Of a stretch of DNA of 64,000 nt, positions 47,067-59,098 are shown piece by piece. The stretch covers positions 26,778,383-26,842,382 of the forward strand of contig JACGWO010000005.1 in the NCBI GenBank assembly GCA_034509735.1. The letters are read 5' to 3'. The stretch's first letter is position 1; the number at the start of each line of letters is the position of its first letter. Below the pieces are notes generated by a model that was given only the letters and a program-made list of their open reading frames with translations, was not told the origin of the DNA and did no database searches. The translations under genes were made by a program, and so were the position numbers. Source of the DNA: Sesamum alatum. Lineage: Eukaryota; Streptophyta; Magnoliopsida; Lamiales; Pedaliaceae.

Positions 47067-48730
47067 CTGTAGTTTTGAGTTGCTTCTCTGCAGCCACCGT
47101 CGACTATTGCATTACTGGCCAGGCTAGCAAACGCTCATGTTGGCAGAGCAGCTGCGCGCGGCTATGCGTGCGGGCGCGCACGCGTTCTGCTGCAGCCGCA
47201 CTAAGTGTACATGCAGCGCACAGGCAACGAAGCCTGTGCGCGCGCACGCAACAACCTATGTGTAGCCAGATGTTTCAGCAAGGTAGCTAGGTCGCTTTTC
47301 TGGCTTTTTTAAGAAATTCCATTTTTTGTATTTTTCTGCATATTTTTTGAACTGATTAATTTTAGCTAATCTAATTTTGGAGATTTGTAATTTTCAGAAT
47401 TAAATTGCTATATTAATTATGGAAAAAGGTTTTCCAAGCAAAAGCCATTTTCCATGGGTTGCACTAATGTCCAATTTTTAATTGTGATATTTTACATGTA
47501 ACATGGATATATTTTTTATCATGGTATTGGTTATCATATATGTTGTTCTAGCATGACTATATGGGATACATGTTTATGCTATTTTTTTAGTTGGTTTAAC
47601 AAATCGAATTAGATTATCACAAAAGCCCTTTAGACCGCATGTATGGTTTTTAAATTATGTTGGATGGGCCCTGTAGCCTCTTATATTTTTCCTTTTCTCT
47701 AATTTTTTTATCTTGTAATAAAAAGGCATGCTTTCTCCATATCTATGTATTCCCCCAACTTTTAATCCGAGTTTATTTTAATTTGTAATGAGAGTAGATA
47801 GGTGTGAGGTATTTTATTTTTATTTTGAATGCATGTAAAATAGAGCAAGTCCAAGGCGATGGAGCCCAAGAAGAGGCCCGAAGGACAGAGCCCCTGATGG
47901 AGAGCCCAAGGAGTGAAGAGGCAAGGCCCATTAAAGTGTAAATGAGTTTAAATACCTGTAATAGTATAGGGGCAACCCTAGATTGACCATAGATGTACTG
48001 AGGACTCAGTGGATCGTATATGATTTTGGGCTTGTGATCATCCAACAGGGGCGTGCTAGGCTTTTATTTTTCATGTGATACTTTTATCATTGAATGCTTT
48101 AAATATTGGATATTTATGAGCATGCAGAATACATAATATGATGAGGTCTCGGCCAAATTCCATAACTCAACTCTCACTTGGTTATGCCAAGTTAATATTA
48201 GGACCATAATGGAATTGATGTTGTTAAATTCCAAGCCTTCCATCCACGATAATATAGTGGGGAAGCTCGTTTCACCCAAATGTGGTCTCATGAGTCGTGA
48301 CACATTTGGAATGAAATAAAGTTGAACTATTATCGTGAACAAAGTGATACACTCCTGTTTCCTTGTCTCACGAGTCGTGGAGGGCGACAGTTAAGGTATG
48401 ATTTGATTGATGCGTCGGGCTTAACGCCTAGTAACATGATTCACTTGGAATCCAAAGAATCATGTGAAGAAGTGAGGCAAAAGATATTGGGGATCTCATT
48501 GGATGAGAATGGTATAGGTTATCTCCCACAAGTCTTTTCCCATGTGAATCGTAAAAGCGGGATATGGAGAATTGAGCTTGTGGACCACAAGCCCACTAGG
48601 AAATGATTTTCCAAAACCAATTTGGGAGTGATGTGGGCTTTTGTAGAAATAGTGGGAGGGTTAATGACTAATGATCAAGTCTTTAACTTGAATATAACAT
48701 TACGAATCATATACTAATTTTATATAGATA
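47067..48730 (+). other. copia 3 leader region
   Basis: A GC-rich, CpG-rich patch (about 47140-47250, GCGCGC repeats) lies right next to the accD fragment. It is followed by AT-rich sequence and a block at about 48350-48606 with an open frame (GLTPSNMIHLESKESCEEV) that I do not recognise. Lies between the PBS and gag. Confidence 0.45.
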
Positions 48731-51112
48731 ATGTCTAAGAATCCATTAACCAAGATACTGGAGACTAATAAGTTTAATGGAACGAACTACAATGACTAGT
48801 TACGGAATCTGAGGATAGTCCACGATTTCGAGAACCAATGATATTGTCTTGGATAAGTTGCTTCCACGGGCCTTGTCGGAAGGGTCCTCGTCAGAAGAAT
48901 GTACGACATTTGATAAATAGCAAGAGGACAATTGCAAGGTCCACAACATCATACTTGCTTCTATGATCAACGACATTCAAAAGCTGTGTGATAGGCTAGA
49001 CGATATCTCCTCAATAATGCTCCACATGAAATATGTTTATGCAGTTTCGGATAGCCATATTAGATATACCGCCACAAAGTATTTTTTGGGACCAAGATGA
49101 TTGAAGGGTCCACCTTATAAAAACATGGGGTCAAGATGCTATCCCTAGTGCAGAAGCCTGAAGACTTAAAGTTGGGCTTGACATTGACATGTACATAGAC
49201 GTGATTATTCAATTACTTCTTCCATCCTTTGACCCATTTATGATTAATTACAATATGAATGGGCTTGAAAAGTCTATTCATGAGTTGATTAATATGCTGG
49301 CCCAATAAGAGGCAACGACTAGAAAGTCTGCACCGTCGGTATTAGTAGGGGAGGCTTCGACCTATAAGGCGAAAGGTAAGAGGATTGGATGTTGGAAGAT
49401 GAAGAAGGGTAAGGGTAAGGCCGTCGTAGCTGCTGCAAGCGCTCGCAGCGCTCTCGTTGTTCCAGTGAGGATGGACAAGGGAAAAAGGAAGGTTGATTCT
49501 TAGCAGTAGTCAAGGGCAAACGATATCTGCGCCCATTGCTGCGAGAAAGTACATTTGAAGAGGGATTGTCGCAAGTTCCTCTCCGAACAAGGTACGTTTC
49601 TTATTGTGTTTAACATGATTACTACCTTTGTTTGTTGGGTATTGGATATCGGTTGTGGTGCACATATCTGCAATGATTTGCAGGTGTTGGAAAGAAGTAG
49701 AAGGCTAAGTAAAGACGAGGTGGTCCTGAGGCTTGGTGATGGCTAGGTTGTTGCTGCTGAAGCTTTAGGATCCGTTAGCTTAGTCATTAGTGATCATGTT
49801 AAGGCTAGAATTAAAGGATTTCTATTTTGTACCTAGCATGATAACATCATTTTCATTACGTTTTTAGACAATAGTGGTTTTTAGTTTTTTTTATTAAAAA
49901 TTATTTTTATTTGGTTAAAGATGGATCTTCTCATCTGTTGGATAAACTCAATAATGGTCTGTACATTTTGAACATGTCTAATTGGATTATGACTGCTCAA
50001 AATAAATGAAAATTAGATAATCTTGAAAATACACAAATCTGGCATGCAAGACTAGGTCACATCTCTCAAGATAATATTATGAGGTTGGTGGAGTCAAAGA
50101 GTTTAGAAATAGACGATTTGGATCATCTACCAGCCTACGGGTTTTGTCTAAAAGGGAAGATGATCAACAAGCCCTTTTTGGACAAAGCACGTTTGCTAGT
50201 GGTCTGTTGGATTTGATCCATTCAGACGTCTATGGGCTACTGAATACTTAGACCAGAGCTGTTTTTACTTACTTCATAAGCTTTATCGTTGATCATTTAC
50301 CATATGGTTATGTTTTCTTTATGAGGTATAAGTTTGAAAACTTTGGAAGGTTTAAAGAATTCATACTTGAAGTTGAGAATGAAACTGATCACAAAATTAA
50401 AGCTCTTCGGTTGGACTGAGGTGGCGAGTATTTAAGTGATGAGGTTTTGGATTATCTAAAGGAAAATGGTATAATCTCTCAATGGACGCCTCATGAAACG
50501 CCTCAGTTTAAAGGTATCTCTGAAAGGAGGAATCGAACTTTGTTGGACATGGTACGATCCATGATGAGTTTTACCTATCTGCCCTTATCTTTCTGGGGCT
50601 ATGCACTAGACATGCTAGCAATGTTATTAAACTTAGCGCCATCTAAGGTTGTGGCCCAGACATCATTCAAATATGGCACGGTAAGCCTATTTCTTACAAG
50701 TACTTAGAGTGTGGGGGTAGCCTTGCATACGTTAATAGATTAGTGGGAGACAAACTAGAATCCGTGTCTAGTTTGTGCAGGTTTATTGATTATCTGAAAG
50801 AAACTAACGGTATAATTTCTATGCTCCTTCCGAGCAAAAGATATTCATCTCGAGAAACGCAGTTTTCCTGGAAAGAGGTTTTACAGCTGATACCCATTGC
50901 GGTGAGTTGCTCCTTGAGGAATCAAGTGAAGCATCTCAGTCGACAACAGCGACATCGTCTGCGCCTATTGTTCCCATTGATAATATTCCAGTGCTCCGTA
51001 GGTCATCTAGAGTACCTCAACCACTTTAGAAGTATGATTTTCTAGGCGTGACTGATCATATGGATAATGATCCAAAGACATATGGAGAAGCGATGTCGAA
51101 CATCGATCGGGT
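48731..51112 (+). pseudogene. copia 3 gag-pol remnant
   Basis: Gag starts at ATG 48731 (MSKNPLTKILETNKFNGTNY). A TAG replaces the Trp expected after YND, and more stops follow. The CCHC knuckle CAHCCEKVHLKRDC is intact. The protease motif reads WVLDIGCGAHICND, with D-I-G where working copies have D-T-G. The pre-integrase zinc region is WHARLGHISQDN. Integrase has ALRLD then TGA then GGEYL (CGA to TGA is a C-to-T change) and SERRNRTLLDMVRSMMS. The integrase C-terminus includes YFYAPSEQKIF and LRRSSRVPQP in other frames. Many of the premature stops are compatible with C-to-T decay. It ends at PKTYGEAMSNID, just before RT would start. Confidence 0.85.
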
Positions 51113-54100
51113 AACTCCAACACTAACAGTATGCTAAGTCTTGAGACGGTACGAGAGTTTGACGAGCACTCGACTGGGCACTGTGAGAGGGATGGTGAGG
51201 GGTCAGCAACAAAAGGGACGTCGACGCTAGACCGTAGTGAATCCAAACGTGATGATAAGAACCCCATTCGGACCATTTGTGTTTTTTAACCAAAAGGGCG
51301 TAACTCATTAGATTATATACACGATAACTTGGTATTAGAGCTGATGAACGATGGTGAACATGAACATGAAAATGAGAAATCGTCGGTGAATGTGATTAAC
51401 TTACAGGACCTGGCAGATGATGATGGGTTTGTGGAAGCTAAGGTTAATGGACGTCACCATCGTGTCATTTCTACGGGCCGCCATGACAGAGTCTTCACGA
51501 GAAGCCATGCTCGAGGGCACTCTACATCACTTTGACTTTATGATTAATGCTATCATTCGGAATGCTAGAGGTATTGGTAACAAACATCAGATGTTGCACT
51601 GTTTAAGAAGAAATATAAATTGAACTTCATTGGACTCGTTGATCCTCGTAAGCTATAGGATAACTTGACTACTCTTCGTCGTCTCGGTTTCAATTATATG
51701 GTGAAGAATTGTAATAATAAGATTTGGTGTGCTATGGATGATTCGACGGAATTTGAAGTACTACATGAGGGTGATCAAATTCTCCATCTTTGGCTCTCAA
51801 TGTCTTTTGCCAAGAAGTTGATTCTTTGTACATTGGTCAATGGAAATGGTGATAAATTGGCGAGGAGGGAAATTTAGGAGTTTATGCGTGTTGTGGGTGA
51901 TGTCAACCAGCCATGGGTCATAGGCGGCAATTTTAACTCGATTCTTTCAGTGTCAGGACGCTCGAATAGGACGAACCCGACACATCACTACATCAAAGAA
52001 TTTAATGAAGCCATCTTTGATAGCAGCCTCATCGACGTGTGTTTCAAACGTAGTTAGTATACATGGACAGACCACCACCTTTGGCAACGGCTAGATTGTA
52101 TCATTTTTTGAGTGAATATGTGGACAATTTCCCACATTCTATGGTCCCTCACCTCCCGCGCTCTTCATTCAATCACTGCCCACTCCTTATGTAAATCTAG
52201 TCCCCATCCACCTCTGGCCCTTCATCTTTCAGATTTCAGAATATGTGGCTATGGCATTCGGAGTTCATCTCAGTGTTTGAGATGGCGTGGTCACTCCCGA
52301 TGATACTCGCATGGCAAAGCTCGCGGAAAAGCTGCGGCGTGTCAAACAGCGCCTTAAGCACTAGAATAGGGCTGTATTTGGCAACAATTTTCAACAGGTA
52401 AAGCTGGCCGAGAAAGAGTATGACACCTCACCGACAGAGGCTAATTTGGTCAAAATGAACAAGGTGACAACGTCCTTTCAGCATGCTCTTACGATTGAAG
52501 AAGATTACTGGCACCCGAAGTCGACATGTAAATGGATTATCGATGCGGACAAGAACACGAAATTCTTCCATTCCATGGTAAAAAAGAAGCTGGCTCGAAC
52601 ATTGATCAACTCGGTCACCTGCGCGGGATCTACTATCACGGACCCGACATGCCTGAAGGAGTCTGGTGTGAGCTTTTTCCAGGCGTTACTTTCGGCTGAG
52701 CCTGATCCCATGGATCCGCTATTGCCAAGGGCCTGAAGCGGTTGATTTGTGCGGTGATGCGTCGCTAGAGGAAGTACACAGTGTGGTGCTTGTCATGGCC
52801 TCGGACAGTGCGGCAGGTCCCGACGACTTTAATATCATTTTTAATAAAAAATGTTGGGAGGTTGTGAAGCTGGATGTCTTGGAAGCAGTCTAAGAGTTTC
52901 TCTCGTGTACGCCGTTGCCATTAAGCTTCATCACTATATCTATTGTACTTATCCCGAAGGTCAAGAATCCATCGTTGTGGTGTAAATATCAGCCCATAAG
53001 CCTCTGCAACACCTCTAATAAGATCCTAGGCAAGCTCCTCGACCAGCTCCACCCTCTGCTCCAGGTACTCATTGTTGCTTACCAAAGTGGCTTCGTTCCC
53101 CAATGCCAGATTGGGGACAACATCCTCCTCGCTCAGGAGATAATGCACTCTATTGTTGCCAATAAAAAAGAGTGGAATGTGGCGCTTAAGTTGGACATGG
53201 TGAAAGAATATGATAAGGTGAATTGGGATTTTTTGGAGGAGGCACTCGCTTAGTTTGGCTTCCCGAGAGGTGGATCCATCTGATCCAAAACTATACTTGA
53301 ATTTGCTGGTTTTCGGTGATGATTAATAAGTCTCTTAGCAGTTTGTTTAAAATTGTTAAGGGGCTTACGATAGGGTGACCTACTATCCCCGACACTCTCG
53401 CGGTCTGAACAAGCTCATGGACTCTGATAAATCACTGCTCTTCAAGGGGTGTCGCATTTGGCTTACGCCGGTGATGTGTTGTTGTTCACCAATGCCAGCG
53501 AACACAACCAACAGAAAATTATGGACTACCTCCAGCATTTCGAAATGCTATCTGGTCAGAAGACAAATAATGAGAAAAGCTCATTCATTGTAGTACTGAA
53601 TGCCCCTATAATGCTGAAACAGCGTATCCAACGGGTTACTGGCTTCTTGCTCAAGTCCTTTCCTTTTACTGGCTTTTATTAGAAGGAAGAAGATTAAACT
53701 TTTCAATCACACCACGGCTGACATGGCATCTCCTATTGGGGGGTGAGAAAAGAATTTGTTGTCCTTCAACGACAACTTGCAATTGATTAAATTTGTCATG
53801 TCCTCGATGCCTCTTCATCTCATGTATGTACTAAAACCGCCTAAGGGAGTGCTGCTACGAATTGAGAGGATGTTGAAGAATTTTTGTTAGGGTTCATTGA
53901 GGTCATAGAAGCGCATTCATTGGACGTCTTGGAAGTGCCTTTGCTACCCGCTGGTGGAGGGGGGCTATTCGGAGCTTTTCCGATGTCGTTGAGGCCTTCT
54001 CGCATAAGCTATGGTGGAGATTTCGGACAACTTCATCATTATGGTCCATGGTCTTGTGTGAGAAGTATTATAAGAGATCATGCCCGGCATCCACAAGAAT

Positions 54101-54928
54101 TTACTCCACTGGGTCAAGTCAGTGGCGGCGCCTGCGACAAGTTCAGACCTCAGCTGAACAACAAATCTTCTAGGTGTTTGGCACCGGGGAGCTTTGTTTT
54201 TGGCACGATAATTGGATGGGTGATGGGTCTTTTGCGGAGCTTATTCGACCGCACTTTTCGCTGCACGAGCGAGTCAATTATTACTGGAAATATGGGGTTT
54301 GGGATGAACAAAAGCACCTCCGAGTTCTGCCATACAAAGTGGTCCGATGGGTCATTCAAATTCGATTTGATCCAGCAGTTGGGAATAGGCCTTGCTGGAA
54401 ACTTCAGCATGACAGGGACTTCACTATCAGCCAAACGAACGCCTTCACCGAGCTGTTTGCGATGGTTAGAGGACTGGAGCATGCAACAGTGCACGGGTGC
54501 TACCATGTGTGGGTTGAAATTGATACTTTCGCGATTCTTCACATTATCTACTGGGATAAGGGTAACTGGCTTTTGCATCCACTCCTTACACACATTCGGT
54601 TAGTTGAAAGGAAGATGCAACTGCGTTTTTCTCTCATGTAACGGGAGGGAAATCAACCAGTGGATTTCCTCACCAGCCATGCTTGCCAGCTTATGAATTT
54701 GACGATCTTCACTGAAGCCCGTGGACAACTTGTTGTCCTGATTCAACTAGACGCGCTAATGTCGAATTTTCGGTTTAGATAGCATATTTGTTTATTCTTT
54801 TATAAAGGTAGTAAGTACTCCTTGTTTATGCTTCCAATCTGTACTTCGGGTTCCTGAATATCTAATAAACGGGTAGAGCTCTGCCAAAGCCCCGGCTAGG
54901 CATAGGGGGTGTTTGTAAAGAAAAAAAA
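51113..54928 (+). mobile_element. 5'-truncated L1-type LINE
   Basis: A non-LTR retrotransposon with endonuclease, RT and RNase H sequence on the plus strand. The 3' end matches a plant LINE tail (TAATAAACGGGTAGAGCTC, GCCAAAGCCCCGGC, AGGGGGTGTTTG) and finishes in a short poly-A (54917-54928). The 5' end joins copia 3 at about 51113, so ORF1 and the 5' UTR are missing. No target duplication was determined because the copia sequence does not resume on the other side. Confidence 0.85.
51123..54720 (+). pseudogene. LINE ORF2 remnant (EN-RT-RH)
   Basis: An APE-type endonuclease starts near 51539 (MINAIIRNARGIGNKH) with the LRRLGFNY, PWVIGGNFNSILS and YTWTD regions. RT contains SITISIVLIPKVKNPSLW-like, YQPISLCNTSNKILGKLL, YQSGFVPQCQIGDNILLAQE and KLDMVKEYDKVNWDFL. 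The first RT aspartate motif has Glu where AYD is usual, and the catalytic YADD reads YAGD (HLAYAGDVLLFT). The zinc-like region (CFWHDNWMGDGSF) jumps quickly into RNase H (FTISQTNAFTELFAMVRGLE, VWVEIDTFA), so most of the linker domain is deleted. Multiple stops and frame changes. It encoded target-primed reverse transcription and is now inactive. Confidence 0.87.
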
Positions 54929-54929
54929 T

Positions 54930-56416
54930 GATACCAAAAATAATCAATAAGTACCTAGGTCAATTGATGATCCCAGTAACAGATTACTCCTTAACAATTC
55001 AAGTCAAATAAAGAAACTAGAGTATGCGGATAATAAGGTAACGCCAACTGACAATCTAATTCTGTGAATTTCATAAAATTATATATTTAGTATAAGCCTC
55101 TGAAACTTTTATAGAAAGAGTTAAAGATACTGAATAACATATATAAAAATATATTAGATGACATTTCGTTGAATCAATAGGTGTAAGAATTTTAAAAACG
55201 GAATTGGAGAATAATTACAATATAGACTAGCAGTTTACTGGAACAAATTTTTTAAATTCAATCATACATGGAAAAATTATAAAAATTTTATATGTTACTC
55301 AAGACTCATATTAGTTAATAAAAAAAATAATTAATCTTTAGAAAGAATATTTCGGATTATCATAAAATTTCAAAAGAATAAGATTCTACAGCAAAGAATA
55401 TTGCCACATGGCATGACTCAAGGATTTTTATAAATTTATGATTAATGTCAAAAATTCTCAAAATTAATATTTACTCTCTATATGATCTCTTAAATATTTA
55501 TAAAAAAATTTATGACTAAAAGACATCTATAAGTAAGTCAAATAGGATTGAAAAAGGGAATTGCCCGGATTCACGCCTTACTCCTGGCAATCTATTTTTA
55601 ATTATTTTTATAAAATCATACGTAAATCAATAAATCCTGAAATGTAATATATGAAATAGAAACACATTATGTGTTCTTCCCAAATATTTTTAGAATAAAA
55701 TGTGAACGTTTTCAACTCTGAGTATATATATATTTCGAATTTCAATTTCTTTAAATCATTTTTAAAGACTGTATCAAATATTATCAAGATTTAATCTTTT
55801 TATTTAAAAATTCATTCTTTATTTAATCCATAATCTCCGATGAATCTATGTTTGAAGGTTCAAATTCATACAACCCACTATGTTCTAGTCCTAACAATTT
55901 CACACCAATAACTCAAAACTTAAACAAATCACATAATTTCGAAAGCATAAATCATCTAGTAACTAAATAAAAAATAACCTATCTTATCACAACTTGATCA
56001 AACTAAACGTTTCGGGTGTTATAAGCTACCTCAAATTCAAAGAGACGAAGTGCCTCGACTTTCTTGTATCTCATTTTTATCACATTACCGTTTAGATTCA
56101 ACAAGTTTAGGCTTAAAGTATGAGTTTGTGGTGATTGAAGGTTGAGCTTCGTTTATTCTTGCCTATGGAGAGGTGTGTAGAAGAAAATATGTTTTAGAGT
56201 TTGAATAGGGTATATTTTCATATTTCATGAATGGTGGTTGTGTATAGATAGGCTTCGGAGGTTGTACTCTTCCAAAAGTCTCCAAAGATATTTTAAAATC
56301 CAACTTTTAGGAGGGAATAAAAATAAATCCGAAAATAAAAAAATATTGCTCGTCAAAGGTGTGTCGTAATAAGGGTTACACTAGTTGGTTCGACTCGATT
56401 GGATACAGGTGTTACA
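54930..56416 (-). repeat. Possible gypsy-type solo LTR
   Basis: On the minus strand this begins TGTAACACCTGTATCC at 56416, a start common in Ty3/gypsy LTRs, and runs through AT-rich sequence to a possible CA near 54930. Flanking 5-mers do not match and no internal region is seen, so this is tentative. Confidence 0.25.
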
Positions 56417-57048
56417 CATATACTCCACATATGTTATTACCAACACCATTCATCTACTTCATACACCAAGGTAATATGGAGAGAAAATAACTCATACATA
56501 GATAATGCGAATCATTTACTTACAAATATGCTAGATCATTGATGGTTTTAGTTTGTTGTGGTAATCTTCCTCAAGTGATCCTGCTCCTAATAATATTTCA
56601 AATTTTTATTCATTTTTGAATTCACACTTGCATGAAATAAGAACCAAGTTTAAATACTTAGGACACCAAGTTAATTAACCCCCTCTAACAAACTTGACAA
56701 CATCTCTATTCCTACTTATAAATTTGTGCCAGATGAAAATACAGCTGATACAGGTATCGTTTTTCCTCAAATTACTCTCCTATGTCTCTAATTTTATTTA
56801 CAACAAGAATCATAGGGATTGCATCTATATGTAATGAGTTATTCAGATTGTATTACAACATGGTTTGATCTATCGCAAAAACATAGCAACATAATGTTTT
56901 CTTCATATCGACCCCTTAACTGGACGATTAAGCTTCGGACAAAAACTATAAAGCTTTATCAAACATATTAAAGGTTTTATTTATGTAAAAATAATTAAAT
57001 TTGGATCAGTATAACCCAGAAAATCCAAAAAATACAAAGATTAGTTTG
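56417..57048. other. Intergenic stretch without supported features
   Basis: No domain, RNA or element boundary recognised. Confidence 0.35.
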
Positions 57049-57057
57049 CACAGAAAA

Positions 57058-58414
57058 GGGCAAAATATTTTTTTGGTATCGTTAAAAATGGTTATTATCA
57101 TTTATACCACAACTGTGGCGAGTATCGTTTTTTAATACCATTAAATACGAAAACACGCCTTTTTGGTCCCAAGTTAACGGCAGAGGCCATGTGCCTTGCA
57201 CATGGCCGTTAACGGCTGTTAACTTCTATCGTCTCACGTGAGGCCCTGTTTAATGGGATCAAAAAAATAAGAAAAAATATTTTTTTGGTACCATTAAGAG
57301 AGAAAAAAACTTTTGACCAACTTTGACCACAAACTATAAGATTTTTTCTTCTTTTTATGAAAATGAAAGCAGAATTTATTTCTAGGATCTATTTTACTAT
57401 TTCAGAAATTTTTTTAATAACTTTAACCACGAACTATAGCAAACAAATATTTTTTTAAAATAAAAATATTAGATAAATTTTATTTTTATATAAATAATGA
57501 ATTAATTAAAATTAAAATTATATATGTTTGAGATAAAATCTATTATCTTTTTATTATTTTTTGAAATTAATTGTTATTTGGTCTAGAACTATTTTAATAA
57601 ACGTTTAAGAAAATATATTAGAGAAATTTTATTTTAATATATTTCATAAAAAACAATTTAAAATTACAATTAGTTTATTTTAGAAATTTCTAGGATCTTT
57701 TTATTATTTATGAAATTGAATTATTATTTGGTCCGAGAATATTTTAATATTTGACAATAAACTAAGAGAAATATTTTAGCAAAAAATAAAAGTATTAGAT
57801 AATTTTTTTTAAATAAACGTATTAGATAAATTTATTTTATTATCAATAATTGATTAAGTTAAATAATAATTATCTAGTTTTGAGATAAATTTGAGCATCT
57901 TTATATTAATTTTTGAAATTGAATTATTATTTGGTCTAAAAATATTTTAATACTTTTATTACCAAAATAAATTTTATTTCTTATAATTTGTGCTCAAATA
58001 TTAAAATATTTTCAGACCAAATAATGGCTCAATTTTCAAAAATAGTAAAAAATATCCTAGAAATTATTTGAAATACAAATAATTTTAATTTAAAGCTATT
58101 TTTATTTTTGTAAAAAGAAAAAATGAATCTTATAGTTTGTGGTCAAAGATGATCAAAATACTTTTGTCCCTCTTAATGGTACCAAAAAAATATGCTTTCC
58201 TATTTTTTGGTATCATTAAACAGGGTGCTCACGTGAGCCAACATGGGTTAACGGCCGTTAACGGTCATGTGCGAGGCATATGGCCTCTATCGTTAACTTG
58301 GGATCAAAAAGACGTATTTTTCTGTTTAATGGTACCAAAAGCGACACTCGTCACAATTGTAGTACCAAATACGATAATGACCTCTTTTAACGGTACCAAA
58401 AAATATTTTACCTG
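57058..58414. mobile_element. 1.36-kb foldback MULE-like element
   Basis: Long inverted arms of roughly 300 bp: GCAAAATATTTTTTTGGTAT, GTTAACGGC..AGGCCATGTG and CACAAACTATAAGATT on the left recur inverted on the right. A central AT-rich spacer with its own inverted segments lies between them. The flanks CACAGAAAA (57049-57057) and TACAGAAAA (58415-58423) form a 9-bp duplication with one mismatch. The open frame across the right arm is not a gene. Confidence 0.75.
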
Positions 58415-58703
58415 TACAGAAAATATCCTGTTGCTACTGTTCCTACTTAATCCGTCTTCTCTTTCAAATCTAGCAGGTATCTTAATCCCATTCGAATTGA
58501 AAAAAAATTAGAGCTTAAAATTCGTACCAAAATCAGTGTCCAAAGCTTGTTAATGGAAGAAGATTGGAGAAGAAGATGAATAGTAAACATTCTTTTCTTT
58601 CCCCTCTCTCTCTCTTCCTTCTCTTTTCCTTCTATGTTTTTTTATTTTATTTTTGCTGATTTATTTGTGTACCGTATGCATATATTATATTGGGGAAAAA
58701 TGC

Positions 58704-59019
58704 TGTAGAAATATCATCATAGTTGGTTTTTTATGCTCTGCTCCCTGGTTAAAGTTTTAATCCCATATTGTACATCAGTAAGTAGATTTCGTATTTTTAG
58801 AGTAACACGTTTTTATTAGTAGTGTAGCAGTAGTGTAGCATCTTTTCTGCTGAGGTGTGTGCCAACTGGCAGAGTTAGTTAGACGGCTTTTTTGTCTTCT
58901 TCCTTATTAGCTTGTATATAAACTTGTGCAACTTGTATTCTCCATCAGATTTAGATGAAATACATATCAGAATTCCCCATGGGTTTTCGAAAAACTCTCT
59001 CAGTTTTAGAAATTTTACA
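58704..59019 (+). repeat. 5' LTR of copia 2
   Basis: TGTAGAAATATC to GAAATTTTACA, 316 bp. A TATA-like TTGTATATAAACTTG at about 58912 probably marks the promoter. Confidence 0.96.
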
Positions 59020-59032
59020 TGGTATCAGAGCC
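59020..59032 (+). other. copia 2 primer binding site
   Basis: TGGTATCAGAGCC directly abuts the LTR and is complementary to the 3' end of initiator-Met tRNA. Confidence 0.95.
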
Positions 59033-59098
59033 TTCGATTGAAGGATTCTGTATACCGAAGGCTCTTAAAGGTTATCTTGCTATGTAACTGGTTTGCCA

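Larger units (their letters stand above)
43998..51112 (+). mobile_element. Large Ty1/copia element 3, 3' part missing
   Basis: It begins TGTTAGAATAG and carries a ~2.2-kb putative LTR, a PBS, a 2.5-kb leader, gag and pol as far as the integrase C-terminus. Copia homology stops near 51112 (PKTYGEAMSNID) and LINE sequence begins. RT, RNase H and the 3' LTR are not present in the window. Confidence 0.75.

Noticed and set aside
51330..51345. A second primer-binding-like TTGGTATTAGAGC
   Set aside because: It falls in frame within LINE coding sequence (LVLEL) with no LTR end beside it; chance match.
58137..58511. 124-residue open frame
   Set aside because: Lies in the right arm of a foldback element and runs past its end.
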